Positions 45,795 to 55,427 of a stretch of 64,000 nt of DNA are shown in pieces. The notes under the pieces are model-generated. The model was not told where the DNA came from. It saw only the letters and a list, made by a program, of their open reading frames with translations, and did not search any database. The translations under genes and the position numbers were made by a program. This DNA comes from an uncultured Dehalococcoidia bacterium (GTDB lineage: Bacteria; Chloroflexota; Dehalococcoidia; Lucifugimonadales; Lucifugimonadaceae), in contig CAJXEJ010000002.1 in assembly GCA_913052475.1 (NCBI GenBank), positions 1-64,000 of the forward strand. The letters are read 5' to 3'. Within the stretch, counting starts at the first letter, position 1; every line of letters starts with the position of its first letter.

Positions 45795-48668
45795 ATGACC
45801 ATTTCCAACGCTGAAACTGACGACCAGTTGTTCCTCCTAATCGACGGTCACGCAATCGTGTTTCGAGCGTGGTTCGCAATGCGGGATCACCTGATAACAG
45901 CGTCGGGACAGAACACCACCGGTGCCAGCGGGTTTATGGCGATGTTCCTCAAAACGATCAGGGAACAGAATCCAACTCACATCGCTGTAACTTTCGATAC
46001 GAAAGCTCCGACATTCCGCAAAGAAATGTTCCCGGCATACAAAGCGCAGCGTAAGGAGGTCGATCCCGCCCTTCACGAGCAAATCCCAATCGTAAAAGAG
46101 ATCCTTAAGCCGATGGGTGTGCCCGTTTACGAGTACGACGGATTTGAAGCTGACGATCTCATTGGCACACTCTCGAAACAGGCGGTCGAGCAGGGATACA
46201 AAACCTTAATTCTCACTGGTGATGCCGACCAGTTGCAGTTGGTCGACGAAGACACTTCGCTTTTGATGTACACCGGATTCGGGGAAATGCGCACCTACGA
46301 TCCCGCTGGCGTTGCCGAGAAGTACGACGGTCTGGGGCCCGAATACGTCGCAGAGATTAAAGCGCTCGAAGGCGACTCGTCCGACAACATTCCCGGAGTA
46401 CCTGGCGTTGGCAAGAAATCTGCTCGTACGGTTCTCACCAAACTTGGTCACTTCGATTCTTTGTTCAGTCAGCTCGAAGAGGTCGAAAAGATCGAAGGCC
46501 TGCGCGGCGCAAAGCGCACGATGAACCTGCTTGAGGAGCACCGAGAAACTGCCAAGACGGCTCTTGAGTTGACCACAATCATTCGAGACGCCCCCGTCGA
46601 ATTCAACGCTGACGATTCTAGGTTCGGTGAGTTCGATCGTGAAGCGGTGATCAAGACGCTAATGAACCACGAAATGCGTCTGGTGGCTAATCGCTTGCCG
46701 AAAACAGACGTTACGCCTGAACCTGAAACCGAGACCTCATCCGGATGGGAGACTGCTGCTGCTGTAAACGGCCAAATGGACATGATGGCCAGCGAATTCG
46801 GCGCAGCAACCGGCGAAGCGCTAATCGAACCTGAACCACCAAAGCCACTCGGCGAATACGAAGTAGTGACTGACATGGCAGATCTCAACTCGATGATCGA
46901 TCAGCTTCGCGCAAAAGGCAAGTTCGCTTTCGACACCGAAACCACCGGTCTCAACTCGATGACTTCCGATCTCGTTGGTCTCTCATTCTCGATCAAGTCC
47001 GAACACGCCTGGTATGTCGCTATTGGACACAACGAGGACAATCAGGTGCCGTTCGCCGAAGGACTTGCCGCCTTAAGACCGCTATTTGAAGACGATTTAA
47101 TAAAGAAAATCGCCCACAACGCCAACTTCGACATGATGGTGCTCGCTACCGCCGGTATCGAAGTGAAAAATCTAGCATTCGATACCATGATCGCTGCAGC
47201 GCTGTGCGGCCGTCGCGCGATCGGCCTAAAGCAGCTAGCGCTGGAACTTTTCCAGGCTGAAATGACCGAAATCAAGACGCTGATCGGAGTCGGTAAAAAG
47301 CAGATCACGATGGCTGAAGTGTCGATCGATCAGGCAGGACCTTACGCCGCCGCCGACGCCGATTTCACATGGCGACTTTACGAATATTTCGAACCAGAAA
47401 TCGACAATCATGAAGCTCGTTACGTCAACGAAGATATTGAGCTTCCGTTACTGCCTGTCATCATCGAGATGCAGCGCAACGGCATGATCATCGACAAGAC
47501 GGTGCTCGCTGAGATGTCTGAGCAACTCGGTGCTGATGTCGAACAGATCAAACAGGCGGCAACTGCGGTAATCGGTGGCAGGGAACTTAATCTGGCTTCG
47601 AACCAGCAGGTCGCCACGCTGCTAGTCGACGAACTTGGCGCTCCAAAAACTCGAAAAACCAAAACCGGCTGGTCGATGGACGCCAACGCCCTTGAGAAGA
47701 TCAGCGAGACAGACGGGTTGGACGACCGGGTTTATCAGGTCGCCGACGCAGTGCTAAAATTCCGGGAACTCACCAAGCTCAAATCGACCTATGTTGACGC
47801 CCTCCCGCTGCTGGTGAATCCGCAGACCGGGCGTGTTCACACAAGCTTTAACCAGGTCGGTTCGGCGACAGGTCGGCTTTCGAGCAACGATCCGAACGTC
47901 CAAAACATTCCGGTGCGAACCGAGCTGGGGCGACGCGTCCGCAAGGCTTTCGTTGCCGATGCCGCGAACGGCTGGCAGTTTCTGGCGGCCGACTACTCGC
48001 AGATCGAACTTCGTATCCTCGCTCATCTTTCACAGGAGCCCGGGCTACTTAAAGCGTTCCACAAGGGTGAGGACATTCACGCAGCCACCGCGCGTGCGAT
48101 GTACGGAGTGGATGATGTCTCGGCCGATCAACGACGTATTGCCAAGATTTTGAACTTTGGCGTGATCTACGGACTGGGTCCGATCGGTGTGGCGCGCCAG
48201 ACCGACCTCACTCGCCAGCAGGGACAGGAATTCATCGATCTCTACTTCGGTAAGTACCCCGGCATTCGTGACTACATCGAGCAGGTGAAGCAGTCAGCAC
48301 GAGACACTGGTTACGCCGAGACTATTATAGGCCGAAGGCGCTACTTGCCCGACATCAACGCAGGGCATCCGATGCACAGATCGGCTGCCGAGCGTGTGTC
48401 GGTAAACATGCCAATTCAGGGCACAGCAGCCGACGTTATCAAGATCGCCATGGTCAACATTTCGAACGAGATGAAGACTCAGAAAATGCAATCGAAAATG
48501 TCGATTCAGGTTCACGACGAACTGATTTTCGAAATCGCTCCCGGCGAACTTATGGAAATGCAGATTCTGGTCACAACCATGATGCCCGCCGCTATGGAGC
48601 TCGCCGTCCCCCTCCTCGTAGAAGCCAAAACTGGCCCAACCTGGGGCGACATGGATTCCGTGGATTAG
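45795..48668 (+). CDS. polA: DNA polymerase I
   Basis: At 957 residues all three domains are present. The 5'-nuclease domain (LIDGHAIVFRAWFA, EADDLIGTL, GDSSDNIPGVPGVGKK) comes first. The 3'-5' exonuclease domain appears intact, with FAFDTETTGL (DxE), NANFDMMVL and YAAADADFTW. The family A polymerase domain has motif A DYSQIELRILAH, motif B RRIAKILNFGVIYG and motif C VHDELIFE. It fills gaps in repair and Okazaki fragment processing and should proofread. An acidic linker of about 60 residues joins the first two domains. Confidence 0.97.
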   Translation: MTISNAETDDQLFLLIDGHAIVFRAWFAMRDHLITASGQNTTGASGFMAMFLKTIREQNPTHIAVTFDTKAPTFRKEMFPAYKAQRKEVDPALHEQIPIVKEILKPMGVPVYEYDGFEADDLIGTLSKQAVEQGYKTLILTGDADQLQLVDEDTSLLMYTGFGEMRTYDPAGVAEKYDGLGPEYVAEIKALEGDSSDNIPGVPGVGKKSARTVLTKLGHFDSLFSQLEEVEKIEGLRGAKRTMNLLEEHRETAKTALELTTIIRDAPVEFNADDSRFGEFDREAVIKTLMNHEMRLVANRLPKTDVTPEPETETSSGWETAAAVNGQMDMMASEFGAATGEALIEPEPPKPLGEYEVVTDMADLNSMIDQLRAKGKFAFDTETTGLNSMTSDLVGLSFSIKSEHAWYVAIGHNEDNQVPFAEGLAALRPLFEDDLIKKIAHNANFDMMVLATAGIEVKNLAFDTMIAAALCGRRAIGLKQLALELFQAEMTEIKTLIGVGKKQITMAEVSIDQAGPYAAADADFTWRLYEYFEPEIDNHEARYVNEDIELPLLPVIIEMQRNGMIIDKTVLAEMSEQLGADVEQIKQAATAVIGGRELNLASNQQVATLLVDELGAPKTRKTKTGWSMDANALEKISETDGLDDRVYQVADAVLKFRELTKLKSTYVDALPLLVNPQTGRVHTSFNQVGSATGRLSSNDPNVQNIPVRTELGRRVRKAFVADAANGWQFLAADYSQIELRILAHLSQEPGLLKAFHKGEDIHAATARAMYGVDDVSADQRRIAKILNFGVIYGLGPIGVARQTDLTRQQGQEFIDLYFGKYPGIRDYIEQVKQSARDTGYAETIIGRRRYLPDINAGHPMHRSAAERVSVNMPIQGTAADVIKIAMVNISNEMKTQKMQSKMSIQVHDELIFEIAPGELMEMQILVTTMMPAAMELAVPLLVEAKTGPTWGDMDSVD

Positions 48669-48726
48669 TGTACGGAGGACTCGCACTCCAGACCTCAGGA
48701 TTATCTATCATCAGTTCAGAATAAAA

Positions 48727-48824
48727 ATGACATCCTGAGCCCCGTCGAAGGGTGCATGTCTGGGAGCAGCCTCAATCGCCCGGATCACGCCAGCCTTTCT
48801 CATTTGAGCGCCTCAGGATGATAT
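48727..48824. repeat. Intergenic repeat family B, copy 3, with inverted end
   Basis: Core gacatcctgagccccgtcga, then agggtgcatg, and about 50 bp later the complementary cctcaggatgat. It fills most of the polA-mutM gap. Confidence 0.7.
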
Positions 48825-48848
48825 TTACGGAACAAATCTGGAGAAAAG

Positions 48849-49661
48849 TTGCCCGAACTGCCTGAAGTTGAATCGCTGCGTCGGTACCTCGTTCGCGAGG
48901 GTATGATCGGTCGCACGTTCGAGTGGGTCGGTATCGAAGATAAGCCGGAAAGTGCGAACGGTACCGGTACTCTCGCTGGTGCACGACTTGTCGTCGACCA
49001 ATCAGTAAAGAGCATCGAGCGACGTGGCAAGCAGCTAGCCGTAGTCCTCGACGAGTTCGTGCTCGGTTTCCACATGGGTATGACTGGGCAGGTGCACATA
49101 CTCGATTCAGACGACACACCGGCAAGATTCATCCGAGCGGTGTTTAACCTTACCGACGATTTTCGAATCGCACTTGTCGATCCCCGCAGGTGGGCGAAAA
49201 TCCAGCACTTCGAGTCACTCGAACACGCCTTCTCAGGACTTGGTCCCGACGCACTCGATCCAGATTTCACCAGCAAGCAATTCGCCACCAACCTCGATGG
49301 CAGAACAGCCCAGATCAAGCCGCTCCTGTTGAATCAGGCGATCATCGCTGGAGTCGGCAATATCTACGCCGACGAAGCACTCCACAGAGTCGAAATCTCA
49401 CCCGCACGACGGGTTAACACAATCTCAAAGAAAAACCTGGGTTCGCTGTTCGACGCAATCCGGATATCGCTCGAACATTCACTCGATTTCATTCTGAAAC
49501 ACCCCGACGAACGAGGTCGACCGTACATCGTCGATGCCTACGGGGATCGGATGCAACTCCACCGCAAGCCCGGCTCGTTCTGTCCACGCTGCGAAATCCC
49601 GCTGGTAACGCTGAAGTTCGGCGGCAGAACGGCGTACTACTGCGGGAATTGCCAGAAGTAA
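48849..49661 (+). CDS. mutM: Formamidopyrimidine-DNA glycosylase
   Basis: The protein must begin with Pro after Met removal. TTG 48849 gives MPELPEVESLRR and is preceded by GGAG, which fixes the start. Lys in RRGKQLAVVL, GVGNIYADEALH and the C-terminal zinc finger (CPRCEIPLVTL, CGNCQK) complete the Fpg signature. It removes oxidised purines such as 8-oxoG and nicks the strand. It follows polA by 180 bp of repeat DNA and may share its transcript. Confidence 0.96.
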   Translation: MPELPEVESLRRYLVREGMIGRTFEWVGIEDKPESANGTGTLAGARLVVDQSVKSIERRGKQLAVVLDEFVLGFHMGMTGQVHILDSDDTPARFIRAVFNLTDDFRIALVDPRRWAKIQHFESLEHAFSGLGPDALDPDFTSKQFATNLDGRTAQIKPLLLNQAIIAGVGNIYADEALHRVEISPARRVNTISKKNLGSLFDAIRISLEHSLDFILKHPDERGRPYIVDAYGDRMQLHRKPGSFCPRCEIPLVTLKFGGRTAYYCGNCQK

Positions 49662-49697
49662 CGATTCAGACGCGTACTTGACCAACGCTACGCAGGC

Positions 49698-49922
49698 TTA
49701 GTTGAACCCAACGTCATCGAGATTCTCGGTCTTTCTAGCGGCTAGTCGATCCCGGAGCGCCACCCAGAACAGCACCACCACGCCTACTCCGACTACTGCG
49801 TAACCGGCAGCGTAGAGAATCCACGAATCCTCAGTGACAATCAGCACGATAAGTCCGGTAATAGCCACGACGATGCCAACAAGCACAATCCACATGCCGG
49901 ACCATTCGAGTAGTTGCTTCAT
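49698..49922 (-). CDS. Small two-helix membrane protein (hypothetical)
   Basis: ATG 49922 follows a perfect ribosome site (AAGGAGGTACC), so the first 23 residues of the track ORF are discarded. The 74-residue product starts MKQLLEWSGMW and has two hydrophobic helices (WIVLVGIVVAITGLIVLIV and YAAGYAVVGVGVVVLFWVAL), then a charged tail (RDRLAARKTEN). I recognise no family. Confidence 0.75.
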   Translation of the reverse strand: MKQLLEWSGMWIVLVGIVVAITGLIVLIVTEDSWILYAAGYAVVGVGVVVLFWVALRDRLAARKTENLDDVGFN

Positions 49923-50125
49923 GGTACCTCCTTCGAGTTGCTCAAGCCGCCGAATTGCGATCGCAGTGAGTCTTACCCTCTCAATAACCACTATACGGCA
50001 GTCGAAAATCAGGAACTAGAACCGATCACTGAAGAATTCGTAGCGTTTCGCCATTTCAGATAAGCCGAGATTGCTATTAGACTTATCTTCTGTGTGATTT
50101 CATACCTGCACCACGGTGCCCCTGC

Positions 50126-50215
50126 GGAGGGGTGGCAGAGCGGTTGAATGCGCTTGTCTTGAAAACAAGTATGCCCGTGAGGGCATCGCAGGTTCGAATC
50201 CTGTCCCCTCCGCCA
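50126..50215 (+). tRNA. tRNA-Ser (anticodon UGA)
   Basis: The acceptor arms ggagggg and cccctcc pair over 7 bp, followed by discriminator G and an encoded CCA. The anticodon loop cttgaaa reads TGA, decoding UCA. A long variable arm (tatgcccgtgagggcatc) and a T-loop ggttcgaatcc are present, as expected for a class II tRNA-Ser. Total length is 90 nt. Confidence 0.97.
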
Positions 50216-50348
50216 TATTTAACTTGGCAGATCACCGCGTGCGACGGTACGGTCAGCCCACGGGTTCAGCAAGCGTGCTCCCTTTCAGTTAACATGCCGC
50301 ACGCGGCCGTTTAGTCCGCGTTATCTGATTTCTCATGGAGCGCACTAC

Positions 50349-51074
50349 GTGACCATCAAGACCAACCTCAAGCACCGAATTCGATCTGGTGAAATCACTA
50401 TCGGCGCGGCGATCCCTTCAACCGCGACCAAGAGCCGTATCGAAGACGTCATGAGTTCGAGCGACTATTCGTACCTTTCGGTCGATAGCCAGCACAGTGC
50501 CTACGATGAAAGAACACTTGCGGAACTCTGTGAGAACGCCGATCAAGTCGGCGTACCGGTGGTATTTCGAATAAAACACACGCGCCACTCGTACCTTGTC
50601 GGAAGCATTCTCGATCTCGGTCCAGCAGGAGTCGAAATTCCTCAGACCGAAACCGAAGAAACCGCGCAAGAAGCTCTCGACTATTTCTACTACCCTCAGG
50701 TCGGCAAGCGATCCTGGGGAGGCCCGCCGATATCCTGGCGAGCCAATTACACAGATCGGATCGAATACGCCAATTTCTGGAACGACTACGGCGTTCTGTG
50801 GCTGCAGATCGAATCGCTCAGTGCCATCACCCGGGCTAAAACGTTCGCTCGCCCCGGCGTTGATGTTTTGTCGTGGGGACCTGCCGATCTCACGTTCAAC
50901 CGGGAAGCCAATCCCTACCACCCGTTAAAGACTGATGACGACTGCATCGAACACGTCCTAAAGCTGCTCGGAGAAACCGAGACAAAGCTCTGTATACGTA
51001 GCTATAAGCCAGAACTACGCAACAAGTATCTCGACATGGGTGCAACCGTACTAATCGAAATACCCAGTGTCTGA
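50349..51074 (+). CDS. HpcH/HpaI-family aldolase-like protein 2
   Basis: The 241-residue protein starts at GTG 50349 and shares the barrel of HpcH/HpaI aldolases. YLSVDSQHSAYD corresponds to the IDGEHGP loop, WLQIESL to the metal Glu, and LSWGPADLTF to the metal Asp loop. The first loop differs (SQHS instead of GEHG), and the N-terminal part is more diverged than the paralogue at 9319. It may act on another substrate or be a non-aldolase relative. It stands alone after tRNA-Ser. Confidence 0.8.
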   Translation: MTIKTNLKHRIRSGEITIGAAIPSTATKSRIEDVMSSSDYSYLSVDSQHSAYDERTLAELCENADQVGVPVVFRIKHTRHSYLVGSILDLGPAGVEIPQTETEETAQEALDYFYYPQVGKRSWGGPPISWRANYTDRIEYANFWNDYGVLWLQIESLSAITRAKTFARPGVDVLSWGPADLTFNREANPYHPLKTDDDCIEHVLKLLGETETKLCIRSYKPELRNKYLDMGATVLIEIPSV

Positions 51075-51518
51075 TGTAGTCTGTTGCTGTATTAACCGCA
51101 CAAAATAACTTCGACCATAGAACACACCATTCGACGCTAAAAATTCAACAAGCTCGATCGATTTTATCGACCGTTCCCAAGCAGATCCTCGTTACGTTCA
51201 AGAGCGATCTGGGCACACTAACCGCCAGAATCGGTCTTTCCGAGAACGCTCGGTACGAAGAAAAAGTAGCAGAGCTACACTGGCGATAACGCCAATCGAT
51301 TAATTCGAAATTCTAAAACGCACTCGCTTTCGGCGGGTTCGTTTTAATTAAGCCTTCATGCAATCGCCTCCAGACATCCCATGCACACACGGATTTCGTG
51401 GACACTGACCACCACCCTCGGTACGATGATTTGCGGTTCTCATTAATCAGAACCACACGCACGCTAATTTTCGGCAATAATCGCGGGATCGCTAATAATC
51501 AGAAGCGAGTAATCGTTC
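51075..51518. other. Intergenic region before sucC
   Basis: These 444 bases have no supported gene; the 92-aa ORF at 51398 is a shadow running into sucC. They contain the terminator at 51316 and should hold the sucCD promoter in the A/T-rich part around 51430-51510. Confidence 0.4.
51316..51344 (+). terminator. Candidate intrinsic terminator upstream of sucC
   Basis: AAACG pairs with CGTTT, and ACTCGC with GCGGGT (one wobble), across the loop TTTCG. TTTTAATTAA follows. It is 240 bp after the aldolase-like gene and most likely ends its transcript before sucCD. Confidence 0.65.
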
Positions 51519-52697
51519 GTGAATATCCACGAGTATCAAGCGAAGGCAATCCTCGACAAATTCGGAGTCCCTACACCGAAAGCAGAGGTGGCATCCACAC
51601 CCGCAGAAGCGAAAGATATCGCTTCACGTATTGGCGGACGAGTGGTCGTAAAAGCACAGGTCCACGCCGGTGGTAGAGGCAAGGTTGGCGGTGTAAAACT
51701 TGTCGACACACCCGAGCAGGCAGAAGAAGTCACCGCTGCACTAATCGGCACCCGGCTCGTTACGAAGCAAACCGGAGCCGCAGGCGTACCCGTCGATAAG
51801 GTGATGATCGCCGAAACGCTAGATATTAAAGACGAGCTTTACCTATCAATCGTGATCGATGGCGATGCCGGTGCCCCGGTTGTAATGGCGAGTACCGAAG
51901 GTGGGATGGAGATCGAGGAAGTCGCAGAATCGACTCCAGAAAAAATCTTCCGAGTAGCCGGTGACCCACTGATCGGACTCACCACCTACCACGCCCGCGA
52001 CATCGCTCTCGCTCTCGAAGTACCACCGACGGCGTTGCGAGCCACGACAAAGCTCATCACCGATCTTTACAACGTGTTCATCGAAAACGACTGCTCGCTC
52101 GTAGAGATCAACCCACTCGTCATCACTAAAGACGACCAAATCATCGCTCTCGATGCGAAGATAAACGTCGAAGATGATGCACTCTTCAGGCATCCAGATC
52201 TCGCCGCACTGCGCGACCCCAACCAGCAAGACCCGCTTGAGCAGCGCGCCGATAAAGCCGATCTCGCCTACGTAAAGCTCGAGGGCGGACGCGTTGGCTG
52301 CATGGTCAACGGTGCTGGGTTGGCGATGGCGACGATGGATATCACTAAAGCTGCCGGAGCCGATCCCGCCAATTTCCTCGACATCGGTGGATCGGCCGAT
52401 CAGGATCGTATCGAAGAGGCGTTCAAAATTATCATCGACGATGACGATGTCGAGATGATTCTCGTAAACCTCTTCGCAGGAATCGCCCGTTCCGACATCG
52501 TCGCCCAGGGCATCGTTGCTGCTGCGAAGGAAACGAACACAACCGTGCCTATGGTTGTTGCCATGCGCGGAACCAACGCCGAAGAGGGAATACAAATTCT
52601 CGCCGATTCAGGATTGAACATTACAGGCGCTCCCGATCTTGCAGGTGCAGCTGACGTGTTGAAAGAAAAATTATTAGAACTGGGAGGATCCAACTAA
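51519..52697 (+). CDS. sucC: Succinyl-CoA synthetase beta subunit
   Basis: The 392-residue ADP-forming subunit begins [18 protein letters not shown] (GTG start). It has the ATP-grasp elements [17 protein letters not shown], the C-terminal [11 protein letters not shown] and [15 protein letters not shown]. With SucD it interconverts succinyl-CoA and succinate with substrate-level phosphorylation in the TCA cycle. Its TAA overlaps the sucD ATG by 1 nt (TAATG). Confidence 0.97.
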   Translation: MNIHEYQAKAILDKFGVPTPKAEVASTPAEAKDIASRIGGRVVVKAQVHAGGRGKVGGVKLVDTPEQAEEVTAALIGTRLVTKQTGAAGVPVDKVMIAETLDIKDELYLSIVIDGDAGAPVVMASTEGGMEIEEVAESTPEKIFRVAGDPLIGLTTYHARDIALALEVPPTALRATTKLITDLYNVFIENDCSLVEINPLVITKDDQIIALDAKINVEDDALFRHPDLAALRDPNQQDPLEQRADKADLAYVKLEGGRVGCMVNGAGLAMATMDITKAAGADPANFLDIGGSADQDRIEEAFKIIIDDDDVEMILVNLFAGIARSDIVAQGIVAAAKETNTTVPMVVAMRGTNAEEGIQILADSGLNITGAPDLAGAADVLKEKLLELGGSN

Positions 52698-53572
52698 TGG
52701 CCATTCTTGTTGGAGAAAACACAAGACTCCTCGTTCAAGGCCTCGGCCGAGACGGTAGTTTCCAGGCGAACCGAACGCGCGCTTATGGTACGAACATGGT
52801 CGCTGCGGTTCATCCCGATCGAGAAGGTCAAAAATTCGAAGACGAAGTCCCCTACTTCTCAACGGTTGCCAGCGCGGTCGAAAAAACCGGTGCGAATACC
52901 GGAGTGATCTTCGTTCCAGCACCATTCGCAATGGACGCCATCATTGAGCAGGTCGACGCAGGTCTCGAACTCGTCGTTTGCATCACCGAAGGCGTTCCTG
53001 TGCTCGACATGGTCAAGGTTATGTCGTACATCAATGACAAACCCACCCGACTCATCGGCTCAAACTGTCCCGGCGTACTCAGCCCGGCTTCCAAAGCCAA
53101 AGTCGGGATCATTCCTGGCAATATCGTTCAGCCCGGAAACGTCGGTGTCGTATCACGATCTGGCACGCTCACATACGAAGCAATCGCCCAGCTTGTTCAG
53201 CACGGAATGGGTCAGTCGACCTGTGTCGGTATCGGCGGCGATCCAGTTCACGGCACAACGTTCACTGATGTTCTCGAACTATTCCAGGCAGATGACGAAA
53301 CAGAAGCCATCGTGCTTATCGGCGAGATCGGTGGAATCCGAGAGCAGCTCGCTGCTGATTACATCAAGGAAAACGTGACGAAGCCGGTTGCCGCCGCCAT
53401 CGCTGGCTCGTCGGCACCTGCCGGCAAACGCATGGGCCACGCCGGAGCGATCATTACCGGCAAGGCGGCACTTGCTTCTGAGAAGAACAAGGCCCTTGCT
53501 GAAGCAGGTGTCCACGTTGTCGAATCGCCTGCACTTATCGGCGCCAAGATGAAGGAAGTTCTCGGCTTGTAA
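52697..53572 (+). CDS. sucD: Succinyl-CoA synthetase alpha subunit
   Basis: The 291-residue subunit has the CoA-binding N-terminus, [22 protein letters not shown] and GHAGAIITG with the phosphorylated His. Translationally coupled to sucC. A hydrolase gene follows after 19 bp. Confidence 0.97.
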   Translation: MAILVGENTRLLVQGLGRDGSFQANRTRAYGTNMVAAVHPDREGQKFEDEVPYFSTVASAVEKTGANTGVIFVPAPFAMDAIIEQVDAGLELVVCITEGVPVLDMVKVMSYINDKPTRLIGSNCPGVLSPASKAKVGIIPGNIVQPGNVGVVSRSGTLTYEAIAQLVQHGMGQSTCVGIGGDPVHGTTFTDVLELFQADDETEAIVLIGEIGGIREQLAADYIKENVTKPVAAAIAGSSAPAGKRMGHAGAIITGKAALASEKNKALAEAGVHVVESPALIGAKMKEVLGL

Positions 53573-53591
53573 ATCCGGGCTGGCGGAATTC

Positions 53592-54425
53592 ATGACGTAT
53601 ACCGAACGCTACGTTCATACGGGCCAAATCGCATTGAACGTTGCGGAGTGGAACGCGCCATTAACCGAATCGGTGGCGCCCACAATAGTGCTCATTCACG
53701 GCTACGGTTCGAACTGGAACACGTGGGGTCTAGTGGTCGACAAGCTTTCGGTTAAATTCAAGTTGTTCGCCATAGATCTACGAGCAATGGGGCGATCCGG
53801 TCGTTACGGCGAAGGATCGTCGCGTCAGATCTGGGCAGATGACGTGGCAGCACTTCTCCCGTTGCTCAGCGACCAACCGGTTTACCTGATCGGACATTCA
53901 TTGGGCGGATGGGTTACTGCAGCAGTCGCTGCCCAACATCCTGAACTAGTTTCGAAGGCGATACTCGTCGAACCATACTCGGGTGCAAATTCGGAAGTTC
54001 GCAAGCAAGCTCGCAAACGCCCGCCCGAACAACGTGGGCGTCGCGCTCAGCAGATTCGAGATGCGACCACGCCAGACGATCTCATCCCTGCGGTTACCGA
54101 GCAATATGCGGGTGCCTCGGACGACAGTATCCGACGCATCGCAAGCATGTGGTTCCAAATGGATCCTGCACTTGAGGGAGGACCAATCAGCCGCACGGAA
54201 GACTCCGAGGCGTTCGATGATATTTTCGGCACGATCCAATGCCCCACTTTGATGATCATCGGTGCCACCAACAAGGGTGGAATTCTCTCCGACGAAGAAG
54301 CCGAACGTATCGTGAACCTAATCCCCGACGCCCAACTTCTCTCCTGGCCGAAAGTCGGACACTCACCCCACATCGCCCGCAACTACGATTTCATACGCGC
54401 AACCAAACGCTTCTGGGCTGAGTAG
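53592..54425 (+). CDS. Alpha/beta hydrolase
   Basis: The 277-residue protein has the hydrolase fold motifs IVLIHGYGSNWNTW (oxyanion hole), YLIGHSLGGWV (nucleophile Ser) and KVGHSPHIARNY (catalytic His). It resembles C-C-bond or ester hydrolases of the MhpC/BphD-like group. No signal peptide. It is 19 bp behind sucD, but functional linkage is not evident. A degraded gene of the same fold lies 180 bp downstream. Confidence 0.88.
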   Translation: MTYTERYVHTGQIALNVAEWNAPLTESVAPTIVLIHGYGSNWNTWGLVVDKLSVKFKLFAIDLRAMGRSGRYGEGSSRQIWADDVAALLPLLSDQPVYLIGHSLGGWVTAAVAAQHPELVSKAILVEPYSGANSEVRKQARKRPPEQRGRRAQQIRDATTPDDLIPAVTEQYAGASDDSIRRIASMWFQMDPALEGGPISRTEDSEAFDDIFGTIQCPTLMIIGATNKGGILSDEEAERIVNLIPDAQLLSWPKVGHSPHIARNYDFIRATKRFWAE

Positions 54426-54436
54426 GTGTGTTTCAG

Positions 54437-54474
54437 TTCCCTCTCCTTTCAAGCGAGAGTGTTGGGGTGTAGGT
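54437..54474. repeat. Intergenic repeat family A, diverged copy 5
   Basis: ttccctctcctttcaagcga followed by gagtgttggggtgtaggtg; the hairpin has decayed but the tail resembles other copies. Confidence 0.5.
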
Positions 54475-54524
54475 GAAATCGTCCAACTGCCGACAACTGA
54501 TCCGCAGGCATCCCTCGATTCAAC

Positions 54525-54556
54525 TCACACCCCCTCCCCGCGAGGGAGGGAGGACA
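54525..54556. repeat. Intergenic repeat family A, copy 6 (hairpin core)
   Basis: ccccctccccgcgagggagg forms a GC-rich hairpin core; only the arms remain. Confidence 0.55.
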
Positions 54557-54602
54557 TACCTAACACGGTAGTCGGCTGATACCCTGTTACCCTGAGGAGT
54601 CA

Positions 54603-55181
54603 TGACCAACTACCCGGAAAAGAAATTTGCCGCCAGCACGATCTAAGTGACTATGCTGAGAGTCCCGACAATGGGCCTCCAATGGTTCTGATCCACGGTC
54701 TGAGAGGTCGCTAGCCAGCACGGGAATCGGTCATGGATCAGTTCGCAGCTCGGTGGCACGTTTATGCAATCGACTTCCGCGGCCACGGTGAGTCAGGACG
54801 AACCCCCGACAAGTACGAATTCGGCGACTACCCGACCGAAGTAGTCGAATTCCTCCGAGAAGTGGTCAAAAAAACCAGCATACATGTTGGCCACTCACTT
54901 GGCGGTGTGACAGCCGCGGGAGCGAGCACATCTTCGATGGCTGGAATCCTGACGCGGTACTAGCCTCGATCAAAACTCCGACTCTATTGATACAAGCGAA
55001 TCCAGATCTCGGTGGTGCCCTGCAAGACGTTGAGGCGACCCGCACGAACGATCTTCTGGATCGCGGTCGTTACGTGAAGTGGGACGACGACGGTCACGGT
55101 ATGCATGCCGAATAACCGGAACGATTCGTTCAACTGATCAACGCGCTCTTCGGTCAGACACTGCGGAAACGTGGTGGCTAG
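54603..55181 (+). pseudogene. Decayed alpha/beta hydrolase gene
   Basis: In broken frames one reads PPMVLIHGLRGR and a stop, then MDQFAARWHVYAIDFRGHGE and HVGHSLGGVTAAG. The sequence then jumps directly to FDGWNPDAVLASIKTPTLLI, ALQDVEATRTNDLLDRGRYV and DDGHGMHAE, followed by a stop and a tail ending at 55181. The nucleophile elbow, later acid strand and His region are all recognisable. The cap and part of the core (roughly 70-80 residues) are deleted, and several stops and shifts are present. It is not a duplicate of the intact hydrolase upstream; the sequences differ. Confidence 0.8.
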
Positions 55182-55226
55182 GACAACCGTCGCCGGCATC
55201 AGACTCTTTTGAAATTAGTCCCTGAA

Positions 55227-55266
55227 GCCCCCTCTTTTAGGGAGAGAGTATGGGTGAGGGGGAATG
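55227..55266. repeat. Intergenic repeat family A, copy 7
   Basis: Core gccccctcttttagggagag, then tatgggtgagggggaatg; its tail is nearly identical to copy 1 at 40741. Confidence 0.75.
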
Positions 55267-55316
55267 CCGCAGCGGGAAAGGGCTGAGTCAATAACAATTG
55301 AACGTCACACGAGCTC

Positions 55317-55362
55317 CCTACGCCTTGTTCCTTCTCCTTGGGGAGAAGGAACAAGGCGTAGG
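55317..55362. repeat. Perfect 21-bp-stem hairpin
   Basis: cctacgccttgttccttctc c pairs exactly with its complement across a TTGG loop (46 nt in all). It lies between the hydrolase pseudogene and the pgpA 3' end. It is similar in style to family A (ctccttggggag core) but with much longer perfect arms. No T-run flanks it. Confidence 0.85.
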
Positions 55363-55427
55363 AACGAGCCAGTCACATCGGGTGATGACGGGTCGGGCAT
55401 TTTGGGATAGCGAAAGCGGACTCGCAG

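Noticed and set aside
51846-52595. 249-aa minus-strand ORF
   Set aside because: Antisense to sucC, whose frame is unmistakable.
40717-55362. Repeats as a CRISPR array
   Set aside because: Copies are dispersed, diverged and separated by genes; no regular spacer spacing and no cas genes.
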